A model generated the notes under the pieces. That model was not told the DNA's origin. It did not search any database and saw nothing but the letters and a program-made list of their open reading frames with translations. The position numbers and the translations under genes were made by a program. This document shows, one piece after another, positions 23,301-29,688 of a DNA stretch of 64,000 bases; position 1 is the stretch's first letter, and each line of letters begins with the position of its first letter. Source of the DNA: Limnomonas spitsbergensis (Eukaryota; Chlorophyta; Chlorophyceae; Chlamydomonadales); NCBI GenBank assembly GCA_037349105.1, contig JAYJMM010000036.1:5616001-5680000 (forward strand), in the 5' to 3' direction.

Positions 23301-26300
23301 CAAGTGTGAACAGAGGTCGCTGCTGTTGGGACATCCACACACCAGTGCCAGGCAGTCCACCAACCGCCACTCAACTTCACCTCCCGTGGAATGCACGCGG
23401 TACATGTCTGCAACCTGGGGGTTTAGGGTTAAAGCTTAGGGTGGAGTGCACGCGGGACATGTCTGCAACCTGAGGTTTAGGGATAAGGGTTTAGGGTGGA
23501 GTACCTGCGGTACATGTCTGCAACCTGAGGTTTAGGGATATAAGGGTTTAGAGTGGAGTGCTCGCGGTATATGTCTGCAACCTGAGGTTTAGGGATAAGG
23601 GTTTAGGGTGGAGTACCTGCGGTACATGTCTGCAACCTGAGGTTTAGGGATATAAGGGTTTAGAGTGGAGTGCACGCGGTATATGTCTGCAACCTGAGGT
23701 TTAGGGATAAGGGTTTAGGGTGGAGTGCACGCGGTACATGTCTGCAACCTGAGGTTTAGGGATAAGGGTTTAGGGTGGAGTGCATGCAGTACATGTCTGC
23801 AACCTGAGGTTTAGGGATAAGGGTTTAGGGTGGAGTGCATGCGGTACATGTCTGCAACCTGAGGTTTAGGGATATAAGGGTTTAGGGTGGAGTGCACGCG
23901 GTACATGTCTGCAACCTGGGGGTTAGGGTTTAGGGTGGAGTGCATGCGGTACATGTCTGCAACCTGAGGTTTAGGGATAAGGGTTTAGGGTGGAGTGCAC
24001 GAGGAACATGTCTGCAACCTGAGGTTTAGGGACAAGGGTTTAGGGTGGAGTGCATGCAGTACATGTCTGCAACCTGGGGGTAAGGGTTTAGGGTGGAGTG
24101 CATGCGGTACATGTCTGCAACCTGAGGTTTAGGGATATAAGGGTTTAGGGTGGAGTGCATGCAGTACATGTCTGCAACCTGGGGGTAAGGGTTTAGGGTG
24201 GAGTGCATGCGGTACATGTCTGCAACCTGAGGTTTAGGGATATAAGGGTTTAGGGTGGAGTGCACGCGGTACATGTCTGCAACCTGAGGTTTAGGGATAA
24301 GGGTTTATGGTGGAGTGCACGCGGTACATGTCTGCAACCTGAGGTTTAGGGACAAGGGTTTAGGGTAAAGTGCATGCGGTACATGTCTGCAACCTGAGGT
24401 TTAGAGATAAGGGTTTAGGGTGGAGTGCATGCGGTACAGGTCTGCAACCAATGGGTGGGTGATTTACAATACAATCAGTGCTGCGCAATCGCATACTTTT
24501 TATTTTCCTTGGACGCCACAAAATTGCCTGAGGCAACTTGCCTCAGGCACGTCAGCCAACCCTAGAAAACCTGAGACGCAAACACAGAAAAGCAGCCAGC
24601 ATGCGCTCCTGGCCCTCGTTGACAGCTGGCGAAGAAGCAAGCCATGATTCAGAAATCATTTGATTAGTTACAGTCCTTATCAGTTAAAAGCAGCTAAATC
24701 AGTGGCAGTAGCTGAACCAGTGAAAGTAGCTGAATCTGCCTCCAAGTTACGGTGAATGAAACTCAGCTACGCAATTCAGCCTCTGCAAGGACCGCAATTG
24801 ACACAGATCTGATTGCAATGCATGTTGCGGTTCGAGCACCCTCAGCACACTCACCTGCCGCCTCTGTCCCCACCTCTCTCTTCATACTCCTCGCCACCCC
24901 TCTCAGAGAACTTGCGCTTCCGCTCATTCCAGCTCTACCTCAGCGATGCCATCGCGCAGCTACACCCCCCACTCGCCCCACCTCCCTCCTCCACCTCCAC
25001 CCACACTCCCCTCCACCCCCACTCCCCTCACACCTCAGTCTCCATCACGCCATCATGCATTTGGGCCAGCATGCACCCCCCACTCGCCCCACCTCCCTCC
25101 TCCACCTCCAATTTCCACACGGCAGAGAGTCCCTCCCTTTGTCCCACTTCTCCCTCTCGCCCCACCTCTCTCCACCTCCACCCACACTCCCCTCCACCCC
25201 CACTCACCTCACACCTCAGTCTCCATCACGCCATCATGCATTTGGGCCCCCACTCGCCCCACCTCCCTCCTCCACCTCGAATTTCCTCGCGGCGGAGAGT
25301 CCCTCCATTCGTCCCACCTCTCCCTCTCGCCCCACCTCTCCCCACCTCCACCCCCACTCCCCTCACACCTCAGTCTCCATCACGCCATCATGCGTTTGGG
25401 CCAGCAGGCACCCTTCAGCAACATCCCCCCTCTCGTCCCCCTCTCGCCCCGCTCCCTTTACTCTCTCCCACTTCCCCCCCCCCCCCCCCTTTTATCCCAC
25501 CTCAGTATCCATGATGCCATCTTGCATTTGGGCCAGCATCTCCCCCTTCCGCGTAGCGCCTATAGATGTCCCTGATAGCCAATCTGATCCCTGACACACC
25601 AAGAGCAGCGCAACATATATATAAGACGACAAAAGATTAGGGTTTAGGGTTCAGGGATAAGGGTTAAGGGTTTAGACACGGGATAAGACAGCACAGGATG
25701 AGGGTTAAGGGTTTAAGGTTTAGGGTTAAGGGTGGCAGGTTTTAGTCACTGGATAAGACGACACAGGATGAGGCAGAGGTGAGGGGAAGATAGGTTCCGG
25801 GGAGGTGAGGAATAGCATGAGGTGAGGTTAGGTGATGTGTGAGGTGTGAGGTGTGGGGTGTAAAGTATGAGGTCTGAGGTAAGACGCCCGAGGTGAAAGG
25901 TCTGAGGTGTGGGGTGGGAGGTGGGAGGCGTGAGGTGGGAAGTGTGAGGTTTGTGTCGGCAAGTGTGACGTGTGAGGGCCCAAGGTAATAGTGAGGTGGG
26001 AAGTGTGAGGTTTGTGTCGGCAAGTGTGACGTGTGAGGGCCCAAGGTAATAGTGAGGTGGGAAGTGTGAGGTTTGTGTCGGCAAGTGTGACGTGTGAGGG
26101 CCCAAGGTAATAGTGAGGTGGGAAGTGTGAGGTTTGTGTCGGCAAGTGTGACGTGTGAGGGCCCAAGGTAATAGTGAGGTGGGAAGTGTGAGGTTTGTGT
26201 CGGCAAGTGTGACGTGTGAGGGCCCAAGGTAATAATGAGGTGGGAAGTGTGAGGTTTGTGTCGGCAAGTGTGACGTGTGAGGGCCCAAGGTCATAGTGAG

Positions 26301-29300
26301 GTGAGAAGTGTGAGGTTTGTGTCGGCAAGTGTGACGTGTGAGGGCCCAAGGTAATAATGAGGGGAGGGGAGGCTTACGGGAGTTCGGGTTTAGGGTTTAG
26401 GGTTTAGGGTTTAGGGTTTAGGGTTAGGGGCATCGGCGACCCTCCTTGACATGCCAGGGCAACAGGAGGTAGAACAGCGGGGAGGGGAGCACCTCGGCAG
26501 GCAGAGGGCAGCAGCTCAGTGCATGGGTGCCTCCACCGCCCAGTGCTCCAGTCAGGAGCACAATCAACGGCACGAGGTCAAAATGTCCAACATGGGCAGC
26601 ACTTCCAGTAGTTCATCGGTGATCGCCCGCTCTATATGCGTGGGTGAGTATCTTTTGCTAGCACTTCATTAACATAGAATGAGGCTGGCCGCCCAACCCT
26701 GGAAAAGCTGAGTATGAACACACAGTATTGCTAGTATCTGTTTAGAACGGTGCATACCCGCCGGGCGAAGCTGAACGCTCGGCCGCGTGGGGCTGGTTGG
26801 GAATGACAAAGCTCAATTCCAGCTACCATGCACATCCTGGACTAGGGTGCTGCCATGCCATCCTTCTATGTGAGGGGGGAAGGTCCATAGAACCCGGCAG
26901 TCGAGGCGGGGGGGGAGAGGGAGGATCGTTTGGCAGGTTGGATCCCTCAAGTTTTGGGTATGGATAGAAAGAAAGAAAGAGAAACATCCGGGGATGTGGA
27001 TTAAGGAGGGCGCCCGTTCGGCCGTAGCGCTGGATTAAACTACCATGTGCGCGGCTTGCTGGCACCCGGGAATCCCAGAGGTTTGCCACCCCCCATCCAT
27101 TTTACTGCTAAGGATATACATCTCATAGGTCCAGAGGTACGTCCCCTGGCCCCTTTGGGGAATCGCAACAACCGCGATCACCAGGAGTTGGACCCCAGTC
27201 AGTTGCATGGACACGACAATCGACGACCTGCCTGGTGGCCCCTGTACCTACACCACTCATTTGCATGCCCTACAGTCCTGCTCGCAAGTGTGTGTGTGTG
27301 TGTCCATGCCCGTACAGTACTGCTCGTAAGTATGTGTGTGTGTGTGTCCATGCCCGTACAGTACTGCTCGGAAGTATGTGTGTGTGCATACCTGCCCATA
27401 TAGTACTGCTCGGAAGTATGTGTGTGTGTGTGTCCATGCCCATATAGTACTGCTCGGAAGTATGTGTGTGTGCATACCTGCCCGTTCAGTACTGCTCGTA
27501 AGTATGTGTGTGTGCGTACCTGCCCGTTCAGTACCGTAAAACCACTTTGACTCCGCTCGTAATTAAATAATTATTAGGGTGCGCGGACATGGCTGCGCGC
27601 TAATATTAATTCGAAAATTGCCGCTGCGCGGAGCGTCGGTCAGGTGCCCAAACAACTATTTTGGGGGTGCGCGGTATGAATTTAAAGCAGCACTTTTTAC
27701 AAAAATGCGTGCGCTATCGCGCGACTGTTTGAATCGACATCCGTTCAGTCATCCTTGTTGACTGTGCCCGAATAGCCCTGCATAGTAACACAACTGGTGA
27801 CTCAGATACGCACTACCGGTACTCGAACTGCTGACCTTGAGGGTTTTCATTGAATATACTGTCCTGGCTGAAAGTGCTGCGCGGAAAAGAGTTTCAATTA
27901 TTTCCAGTCATGCGCGATGTTATATTAAATTACATCATGGGCGACGTTAAATTAAATTGAAATTTCGTCGCTGCGCGACCGTTTTTTAAATTATTTTTTA
28001 GGTGCGCGACGAAAAATAAAATTCTTCTTCTTGGGGGTGCGCGGAGTCTAAGTTGTTTTACGGTACTGCTCGTAAGTATGTGTGTGTGTAAGTATGTGTG
28101 TGTGCGTACCTGCCATTGCAACAGCGTGTTACTCCTTGCCACCTTCCCCCCAGGCCTGGCCGGACGGTACAACCGTTGCACCAGCGGCGGCCCAGCCTGA
28201 GCCGTGCGCTGAGGCGGGCAGTCGGGGCTTAAGCCTGGCCTGCGGAGGAGAGTGGGGCCAGCAGACCCTGCTGCTGCAGCTTCACACGGTGGACAAGAGT
28301 ACAGGCCGCTGAGCCTGTGCGGGTTGGAGGGGGCTGGGGGACCACCTGCTGCTGAAGGTGCAGGAGGGGCGTGGTCAGCCGAGCCCCGCTGCGAGGATGG
28401 AATGTAGCTCAGAGCTCCTGTTGCTGCCGGAGCTGTTGCTGCTGCTGCTGTACTTTTGGTAGCCTGTCCCTGGGGGGCTTGGCCCGCAGATGAGGCATTG
28501 CAGCTTAAGGCGCCGGCAAGGGCTGCGGCAACGGAGCTGGCTGCGTGGGCTTGTACTGCCCCACCTGCCGCTGCATGGGCTTGTACTGCCCCACCTGCCG
28601 CTGCGTGGGCTTGTACTGCCCAACCTGCCGCTGCGTGGGCTTGTACGGCCCCACCTGCCGCGGCGGTGGCAGCGGCAGCGGCAGAGGAGGTGGCTGCGTA
28701 GGTGCCGCTGCTGCTGCTGGCGCCGACCGGATAAAGGCTGGGCCTGGATTGGTAGGGCGGCGCCAAAGGTTCAGGGCGACGGACAAAGGTGCTGTGAGGA
28801 GGCCCCTGCTGCTGACCACGCTGCTGACCCTGCCACCCATGCTGGTCCTGCTGTTGCTGTTGCTGCCGTAGTTGCTGCTGCTGCTGTTGTTGCTGTTGCT
28901 GCCGTTGCTGCTGCTGCTGACCCCCACGCTGGTCCTGCTGTTGCTGTTGCTGCCGTTGCTGCTGCTGCGGCTGAACCCCACGCTGGTCCTGCTGTTGCTG
29001 TTGCTGCCGTTGTTGCTGTTGCTGCTGCTGCTGCCCACCTTGTTGCTGCCTCTGCTCCGGTTGACTTGTGGCCGCTGGAGCTGGGGGATTCGCCGTTCCT
29101 GCCGAGGGGGCTGGCAGCTGCAGTCCTTTTAGGGACTGGGCGGCCATCCATGCAGAGGGTGCAGGCACAGCCGGGGGCTGTCTTCCGGCTTCCTGTTGCT
29201 GGAGGTGCGAGCGATTTGAATCGGCAGCATGCAGGCCTGCAGTGCCTCCGGCGTGGCGTTGGTGGGGTGTGTCAAACTGCTGCCAGGGAGGTACGGGCAG

Positions 29301-29324
29301 CTGATCTCTAGGGGGCCGGTTCAT
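2275..29324 (-). CDS. Sacsin/NO VEIN-like protein with HSP90-type ATPase domain, partial (C-terminus outside window)
   Basis: This giant minus-strand gene is reconstructed from splice sites and phase. Exons at 23414-23244, 22508-22497, 22056-21928, 20934-20815, 19594-19061, 18695-18521, 18008-17626, 16109-14834, 12997-12205, 8823-8658, 4603-4215, 2617-2569 and 2376-2275 join into 1,433 stop-free codons. Upstream exons at 25571-25501 and 29324-28110 are likely; 26601-26441 is possible. The family assignment rests on the ATPase motifs LYSRQAHLLLELVQNADDAK, NECGFTERDVRALCDVGASS and GEKGIGFKSVF. Further support comes from the downstream segments SPHLLLFLRRL, VYATLPLRCFGLPFELQADW and WNQQLRAQ, whose order matches sacsin/NO VEIN proteins. 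Such proteins are large ATP-binding, chaperone-related factors; NO VEIN acts in plant vascular development. The cellular role here is not shown by the sequence. Introns carry most of the satellites on the left half of the window. The 3' end lies beyond base 1. Confidence 0.85.
2569..2617 (-). CDS. Sacsin/NO VEIN-like gene, 49-nt exon
   Basis: The acceptor GATTCAG is followed by a base that completes an Arg codon and then EDVLNNEAWNQQLRAQ, with donor CAG/GTGAGG. The preceding exon ends phase 2, so the junction reads ..ANR-EDVLNNEAWNQ... The pattern R-E-D-V-x-x-x-x-W-N is typical of this position in sacsin-like proteins. It is too short for ORF callers. Confidence 0.85.
2618..2765. repeat. 42-bp tandem repeat, 3-4 copies
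   Basis: A unit of about 42 bp containing AAGCAAGGCCAGCGGCAGGG repeats three to four times. It lies directly upstream (minus sense) of the 49-nt exon and carries no clear copy of the exon edge. Confidence 0.7.
3254..3312 (+). repeat. Dispersed ATTAAGGA...CCGTTCGGCCGTAGCAC fragment, copy 1
   Basis: The sequence AAATTAAGGAAGCCACCCG followed by TTCGGCCGTAGCACTAG recurs near 27000-27045 and 35405-35450, and more weakly at 60165-60200. The copies have no reading frame and no shared neighbours, so this is a short dispersed repeat. A polymerase III origin is possible but not shown. Confidence 0.55.
4028..4190 (+). repeat. TACCGTACC-rich dispersed repeat, copy 1
   Basis: A 160-bp segment with a CGCTTGGGCTCAAATCCCGTAC start and multiple TACCGTACC steps. 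It resembles 33117-33240, which has the matching CGTTTGGGCCCAAATCCCGT start, and more loosely 54035-54170. All three lie in introns. Function and class are unknown. Confidence 0.45.
4215..4603 (-). CDS. Sacsin/NO VEIN-like gene, exon with 'VYATLPLR...LQADW' module
   Basis: This 389-nt exon begins VVSKTSLMLHP and ends ..LQADWMLPAN with a split Arg codon at the donor AACAG/GTTGGT. VYATLPLRCFGLPFELQADW is a hallmark of the segment after the ATPase domain in sacsin/NO VEIN proteins. A poly-Gln insert of about 20 residues (AWQQKKQQQQQQAWQQ) lies just before it. The acceptor CTGCGCAG follows CCCTAAACCCTAAAC on the sense strand. Phase agrees with exon 8823-8658, so the 17-bp satellite between them is intronic. 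Confidence 0.88.
4790..7620. repeat. 17-bp satellite, about 165 copies
   Basis: The 17-bp unit GTTGGGAGCACATCAGG is repeated about 165 times with few variants (GATCACAACAAGG at the left end, GAGATCACATCAGG inside, three or four indels). Because 17 is not divisible by 3, all plus-strand frames stay open and give a spurious 965-aa reading frame. The array sits inside an intron of the minus-strand gene. Confidence 0.97.
7621..8657. other. Intron: unique DNA, C/T-rich tract and decayed exon-edge copies
   Basis: The section 7621-7870 shows no motif. A C/T-rich tract fills 7915-8200. At 8419-8600 there are two degenerate copies of the 3' end of exon 8658-8823: bases 8512-8590 repeat the donor CTCCACCTTCAT and about 75 bases of exon, and 8419-8460 repeat a shorter part. 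Confidence 0.65.
8658..8823 (-). CDS. Sacsin/NO VEIN-like gene, 'LLLFLRRL' exon
   Basis: A 166-nt exon between acceptor CCTTCCCCAG and donor ATGAAG/GTGGAG. It reads LAGGLWSQLAAELVSDVSPH then LLLFLRRLQRLVLHDAFNGT, matching the P-x-L-L-L-F-L-R-x-L stretch that follows the ATPase domain in this family. One base completes the split Arg from the previous exon; the end is phase 0. Confidence 0.88.
9085..10960. repeat. 20-bp satellite, about 90 copies, telomere-like
   Basis: The unit AACCCAAACCCGTAACCCTC, with scattered variants such as AACCTAAACCC, fills 1.9 kb. Composition suggests descent from CCCTAAA telomere-type repeats. It is in the 3.4-kb intron between exons 12205-12997 and 8658-8823. Here the sense (minus) strand is the G-rich one, unlike most such tracts in this window. 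Confidence 0.95.
11205..11345 (-). mobile_element. SINE-like dispersed element, copy 2 (reverse)
   Basis: The reverse complement carries the same core as the element at 1990-2185 (ACATGTCAGCTAC, CCGGAGGCC, TGGCCAGCCATGCTGCTTTGG). It is in the minus-strand gene's intron, in sense orientation. Confidence 0.6.
11649..11770. repeat. 7-bp repeat GTTCAGG, about 17 copies
   Basis: A nearly perfect heptamer array. Its minus-strand form CCTGAAC is a variant of the CCCTAAA type. It is flanked by degenerate TTTAGGG-like DNA to 12180. Confidence 0.95.
12205..12997 (-). CDS. Sacsin/NO VEIN-like gene, ATPase-domain exon
   Basis: A 793-nt exon coding the GHKL (HSP90-type) nucleotide-binding fold. The N-box is LELVQNADDAKY, the second glycine motif is GEKGIGFKSVF, and NECGFTERDVRAL lies between them. 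A Gln-rich insert (about 35 residues, mostly Q) interrupts the lid region and probably loops out. The exon starts with acceptor CTCCGCAG and two bases completing Gly; the preceding text is VPTDSTIAAVLSAQHSRLRR. It ends phase 2 at GACAG/GTGCGA. The 83-bp array just upstream in the gene repeats this acceptor and the first 15 codons. Confidence 0.92.
13000..14385. repeat. 83-bp array of the ATPase exon's 3' splice site, about 16 copies
   Basis: On the minus strand each 83-bp unit holds a complete acceptor (CGCAACTCCGCAG) followed by about 48 bases nearly identical to the start of exon 12205-12997 (VPT..TIAAVLSAQH), then a C-rich filler. The array lies immediately upstream of the true exon. Long reading frames on both strands here are repeat artefacts. 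Confidence 0.93.
14386..14445 (-). pseudogene. Outlying copy of the ATPase exon start
   Basis: The minus strand reads CLCRAMLRLSQNLNHWQA. The true exon reads RLRRAMLRLSQDLYSRQA. The copy extends farther into the exon than the 83-bp units do and stands at the far end of the array. It carries no downstream ATPase sequence and cannot code for the domain. Confidence 0.8.
14446..14833. other. Intron, no coding signal seen
   Basis: Contains a short GGCGGAGATGA-type repeat near 14447-14480 and a GATCTGCA/AGATCT-rich patch at 14620-14660. I see no exon. Confidence 0.5.
14834..16109 (-). CDS. Sacsin/NO VEIN-like gene, large exon N-terminal to the ATPase domain
   Basis: A 1,276-nt exon that starts AVERMDGCAAAQSLLGLLAC after TTTCTGCAG and ends RRREFGIG at the donor G/GTGAGTC. 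The ending I-R-x-x-E-F-G-x-G just before the ATPase domain is characteristic of NO VEIN-type proteins. The middle is low complexity: an acidic run, then about 200 residues rich in Ala and Ser, probably disordered. The preceding intron uses a GC donor. Confidence 0.85.
16110..17625. repeat. GC-AG intron filled with degenerate AAAGGTTTAGGGGT repeats
   Basis: From about 16610 to 17600 a 13-15-bp unit of the type GGTTTAGGGGTGAAA repeats with much variation. The sense strand is C-rich (CACCCCTAAACC). Two copies of a 70-bp unit (TACAAGGGGGCAGC...) lie at 16225-16350. The intron's donor is CAG/GCAAGA and its acceptor is TTTCTGCAG. Confidence 0.85.
17626..18008 (-). CDS. Sacsin/NO VEIN-like gene exon, ends at a GC donor
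   Basis: A 383-nt exon reading GLSGFAALVQAEMLRLEPPG ... YIVADASVTEEDFKQ. One base from the previous exon plus two here complete the first Gly, so phase fits. The donor is ACAG/GCAAGAG, a good GC-type site; no GT donor is available before the stop 18 bases on. No domain recognised. Confidence 0.8.
18521..18695 (-). CDS. Sacsin/NO VEIN-like gene exon
   Basis: A 175-nt exon between CTTCACAG and GAAG/GTGCGC. It reads ALSALAGHPAASDPASLAIM ... RRALEAVQAMAPHALGTAGG, probably helical. It begins phase 0 after the 19061 exon. Confidence 0.8.
18895..19060 (-). repeat. Two decayed copies of the 19061 exon donor
   Basis: On the minus strand the true junction is TTCTGCCAACAG/GTGAAG followed by GGTTGCGCCTGGTG. 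The motifs CTCCTGCCAACAATTGAA and CTTCTGACAACAGGTGACG, each followed by GTTGCGCGTGG, repeat that junction at about 70-80-base spacing, with CCCTA-type filler between. Confidence 0.8.
19061..19594 (-). CDS. Sacsin/NO VEIN-like gene, acidic/Ala-rich exon
   Basis: A 534-nt exon, phase 0 at both ends. It starts AAGLDPATVHSVAGIPGSGS after CTCCTAG and ends AMRLGVALAQEALQRLTAFC-QQ at the donor CAACAG/GTGAAG. The first two thirds are Asp/Ala/Ser/Pro-rich and probably disordered; the end is helical. Confidence 0.8.
19598..19820. repeat. 12-bp AGGTATGAAGGG repeat beside an acceptor
   Basis: About 17 degenerate copies. On the sense (minus) strand they read CCTTCATACCTC and run straight into the acceptor CCTCCTAG of exon 19061-19594, so the array itself forms the polypyrimidine region. 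Confidence 0.85.
19905..20095. mobile_element. MITE family B, copy 1
   Basis: Shares AATGCTGCCCTCAGGGCAAA and GATAATTAGTA internal blocks with 61245-61439. Its right end CGAGGGAAGGCAAAGCAAA is the same terminal motif. The left end is less well kept. It lies in an intron of the minus-strand gene. Confidence 0.7.
20096..20814. other. Intron, mostly unique
   Basis: Contains a degenerate AAAGGGTT-type tract at 20400-20475. A poor copy of the donor region of exon 20815-20934 lies near 20600-20660 (minus strand, GGAGGGTGAGCCGTGAGGG). No other exon found. Confidence 0.45.
20815..20934 (-). CDS. Sacsin/NO VEIN-like gene exon
   Basis: Forty codons, phase 0 at both ends: VAVEAVVALLLQGVVAEVDV then HGPGGVRSANRKRWWQSVAG. 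Acceptor GTGGTACAG, donor GGG/GTGAGC. Copies of the acceptor and first 24 exon bases lie upstream at 20950-21090. Confidence 0.82.
20950..21090 (-). repeat. Three tandem copies of an acceptor plus exon start (61-bp unit)
   Basis: On the minus strand each unit reads AACCCTAACCTCTGCCTGGT-GGTGCAG then GTGGCAGTGGAGGCGGTGGT. The true exon start is GTGGCGGTGGAGGCGGTGGT. The first two upstream copies are nearly identical to the true site; the third is more decayed. Confidence 0.92.
21091..21927. other. Intron, with ACCC-rich simple repeat
   Basis: A CCCACCCACACC simple repeat fills 21615-21815. The segment 21180-21400 carries ACCGCAAAA-type repeats. No exon recognised. Confidence 0.5.
21928..22056 (-). 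CDS. Sacsin/NO VEIN-like gene exon
   Basis: Forty-three codons, phase 0 at both ends: AREVVRSAALKRLPLQPLMV then EMSKQLRRQLLLTGKGTMEE-ACT. Acceptor GCTGCTTCAG, donor ACG/GTGTGT running into a GT repeat. Confidence 0.78.
22197..22460. repeat. Intronic GAT/GCT trinucleotide repeat
   Basis: Dense GCT/GCA and GAT/CAT triplets. On the minus strand this reads as an Ala/Asp-rich frame ending in a stop, but the GTGAGG donor after the 12-nt exon makes an intron the better reading. Confidence 0.7.
22497..22508 (-). CDS. Sacsin/NO VEIN-like gene, 12-nt microexon
   Basis: Acceptor CCTTTCAG, four codons ASGQ, donor CAG/GTGAGG. It joins ..KVALVIK to AREVVRSAALK in phase 0 on both sides. The alternative is readthrough into an Ala/Asp triplet-repeat frame that stops at 22194. 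Confidence 0.6.
22690..23000. repeat. 13-bp CCCTAAATCCCCA array
   Basis: About 18 copies of a telomere-like 13-mer, fading into irregular CCCTAAA-type DNA up to 23200. In this intron the sense (minus) strand is G-rich. Confidence 0.9.
23244..23414 (-). CDS. Sacsin/NO VEIN-like gene exon
   Basis: Fifty-seven codons in phase 0: VADMYRVHSTGGEVEWRLVD, CLALVCGCPNSSDLCSHLYG, VCVQRSQYRAKVALVIK. Acceptor CCCCCAG/GTTGCAG; an alternative acceptor seven bases on is possible. Donor AAG/GTAAGG. No domain recognised. It follows exon 25571-25501 in phase. Confidence 0.82.
23415..24450 (-). repeat. 55-57-bp array of an acceptor plus exon start, about 19 copies
   Basis: Each unit on the minus strand is CCCTAAACCC-type filler, then CCTCAG/GTTGCAGACATGTACC and GCATGCACTCCAC. 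The true exon at 23414 reads GTTGCAGACATGTACCGCGT. So each copy carries an intact AG acceptor and about 28 exon bases. Copies differ by few substitutions and by 2-bp indels (GATAAGG/GATATAAGG). Confidence 0.95.
24474..24800 (+). repeat. Dispersed element D, copy 1
   Basis: Blocks AGTGCTGCGCAATCG, TAGTTACAGTCCTT, GTAGCTGAATCTGCCT and TTACGGTGAATGAAACTCAGC recur in order at 53388-53540 and partly at 55028-55125. No coding capacity; class unknown. Confidence 0.55.
24930..25500 (-). repeat. Decayed donor copies of exon 25501-25571, C-rich filler
   Basis: On the minus strand the true exon end is CCCAAATGCAAGATGGCATC-ATGGATACTGAG/GTGGGA. Copies of the form CCCAAATGCATGATGGCGTG-ATGGAGACTGAG/GTGTGA occur near 25029-25062, 25210-25244 and 25370-25405, and a poorer one at 24945-24965. 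Spacing is about 160-180 bases. Confidence 0.8.
25501..25571 (-). CDS. Sacsin/NO VEIN-like gene, probable exon
   Basis: Acceptor GGCTATCAG, donor GAG/GTGGGA. In the frame that fits exon 23414 it reads TSIGATRKGEMLAQMQDGIM-DTE. Its downstream donor copies support a real exon. Another frame in its first half (DIYRRYAEGG) also looks protein-like, so a local indel is possible. Confidence 0.6.
25630..25745. repeat. Degenerate TTTAGGG tract
   Basis: Irregular TTAGGGTTTAGGGTTCAGGG-type DNA; the sense (minus) strand is C-rich. Confidence 0.8.
25925..26360. repeat. 60-bp-class array (GAGGTGGGAAGTGTGAGG...), about 7 copies
   Basis: Near-identical units contain GTCGGCAAGTGTGACGTGTG and AGGGCCCAAGGTAATAG. 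High identity implies recent expansion. It continues at the left into GAGGTGTGAGGTGT-type DNA. I could not trace it to an exon edge. Confidence 0.9.
26388..26428. repeat. Perfect TTTAGGG tract, about 6 copies
   Basis: Six tandem TTTAGGG heptamers, the plant/green-algal telomere type, at an internal position. There is unique DNA on both sides. Confidence 0.95.
26441..26601 (-). CDS. Possible sacsin/NO VEIN-like gene exon
   Basis: The minus strand reads HFDLVPLIVLLTGALGGGGT ... LFYLLLPWHVKEG up to G/GTCGCC. Phase would fit the 25571 exon. A second frame in the 5' half (ITDELLEVLPMLDI) also looks coding, so a one-base indel or a different boundary is possible. Tentative. Confidence 0.35.
26985..27050 (+). 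repeat. Dispersed ATTAAGGA...CCGTTCGGCCGTAGC fragment, copy 2
   Basis: GGATTAAGGAGGGCGCCCGT followed by TCGGCCGTAGCGCTGGATTA matches the fragments at 3254 and 35400. Confidence 0.55.
27285..27533 (-). repeat. Donor copies of exon 28110-29324 with TG repeats
   Basis: The true donor (minus strand) is AATGGCAG/GTACGCACACACATACTT. Copies reading ACGGGCAG/GTACGCACACAC or GGGCAG/GTATGCACACAC, linked by CGAGCAGTACTG, repeat about six times. The CA/TG runs inside the units look like microsatellites but belong to the unit. Confidence 0.85.
27534..28063. mobile_element. 530-bp TA-flanked inverted-repeat element
   Basis: The ends are CCGTAAAACCACTTTGACTC at the left and its near reverse complement GAGTCTAAGTTGTTTTACGG at the right. 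Both sides are flanked by TA. The element interrupts one unit of the donor-copy repeat: neighbouring units read CAGTACTGCTCG, and here CAGTA is followed by the element and then TACTGCTCG. This gives a direct view of the empty site and a TA target duplication, as in Tc1/mariner-type DNA transposons. There is no transposase, so it is a MITE. Inside it are GGTGCGCGG and CTGCGCG repeats. Confidence 0.88.
28110..29324 (-). CDS. Gln/Ala-rich exon, probable N-terminus of the sacsin/NO VEIN-like gene
   Basis: From ATG at 29324 the minus strand reads MNRPPRDQLPVPPWQQFDTP, then a Pro-rich part, about 110 residues of mostly Gln, an Ala-rich part with four AGGAVQAHAA-type repeats, and ends ..SNTLLQWQ at the donor CAG/GTACGC (405 codons). 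Low complexity means a disordered tail. It could be a separate gene, since the link to exon 26.6/25.6 kb is not proved. The exon edge is supported by its donor copies. Confidence 0.55.
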
Positions 29325-29688
29325 CTGGGCCCTGTTACTGACGGGTGGCTGGGAAGAGGAGTCAGAAATGTCTGAGGTTGTCGCGCTTCCATGTGGCTGG
29401 GTTCATCTTATCAGATGGTTGCCACCTAAGCTCGTTAAATTCATATCATACTGATGCAAATACCGTAACCCAGACCTCTAGGTCTCGACAGCACGTTAGC
29501 TGATGTAACAAGCACCAGGCCCGCACACGGCCAATGGAGCAGCTCAAATCCACACAAAAGGTGTCAGTCACACTTTTTGTGCTCGGCGTCCCCACTAAAT
29601 TCATTCGAGCAGTGCCGCTGCGCATGCCGATAGAATCTCGGGACTAGGCGCATTATCAGCCGGCTATTCAAGCGATGCATAGACCACG
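29325..29688. promoter_or_regulatory. Putative divergent promoter region
   Basis: These 364 bases separate the ATG of the minus-strand Gln-rich exon from the ATG of the plus-strand methyltransferase gene. I see no convincing TATA box. A shared 5' region is inferred from the head-to-head layout only. Confidence 0.4.

Noticed and set aside
23415..24450. CRISPR-like array
   Set aside because: Units are contiguous tandem copies with no unique spacers; the genome is eukaryotic.
24905..24965. Plus-strand exon reading ENLRFRSFQLYLSDAIAQ
   Set aside because: It looks protein-like but has no GT donor. The segment also aligns with decayed minus-strand donor copies of exon 25501-25571; left unassigned.
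27047..27260. Minus-strand open text (VSMQLTGVQLLVIAVV)
   Set aside because: Open in more than one frame; its AG could equally be a decayed donor copy. No phase support.
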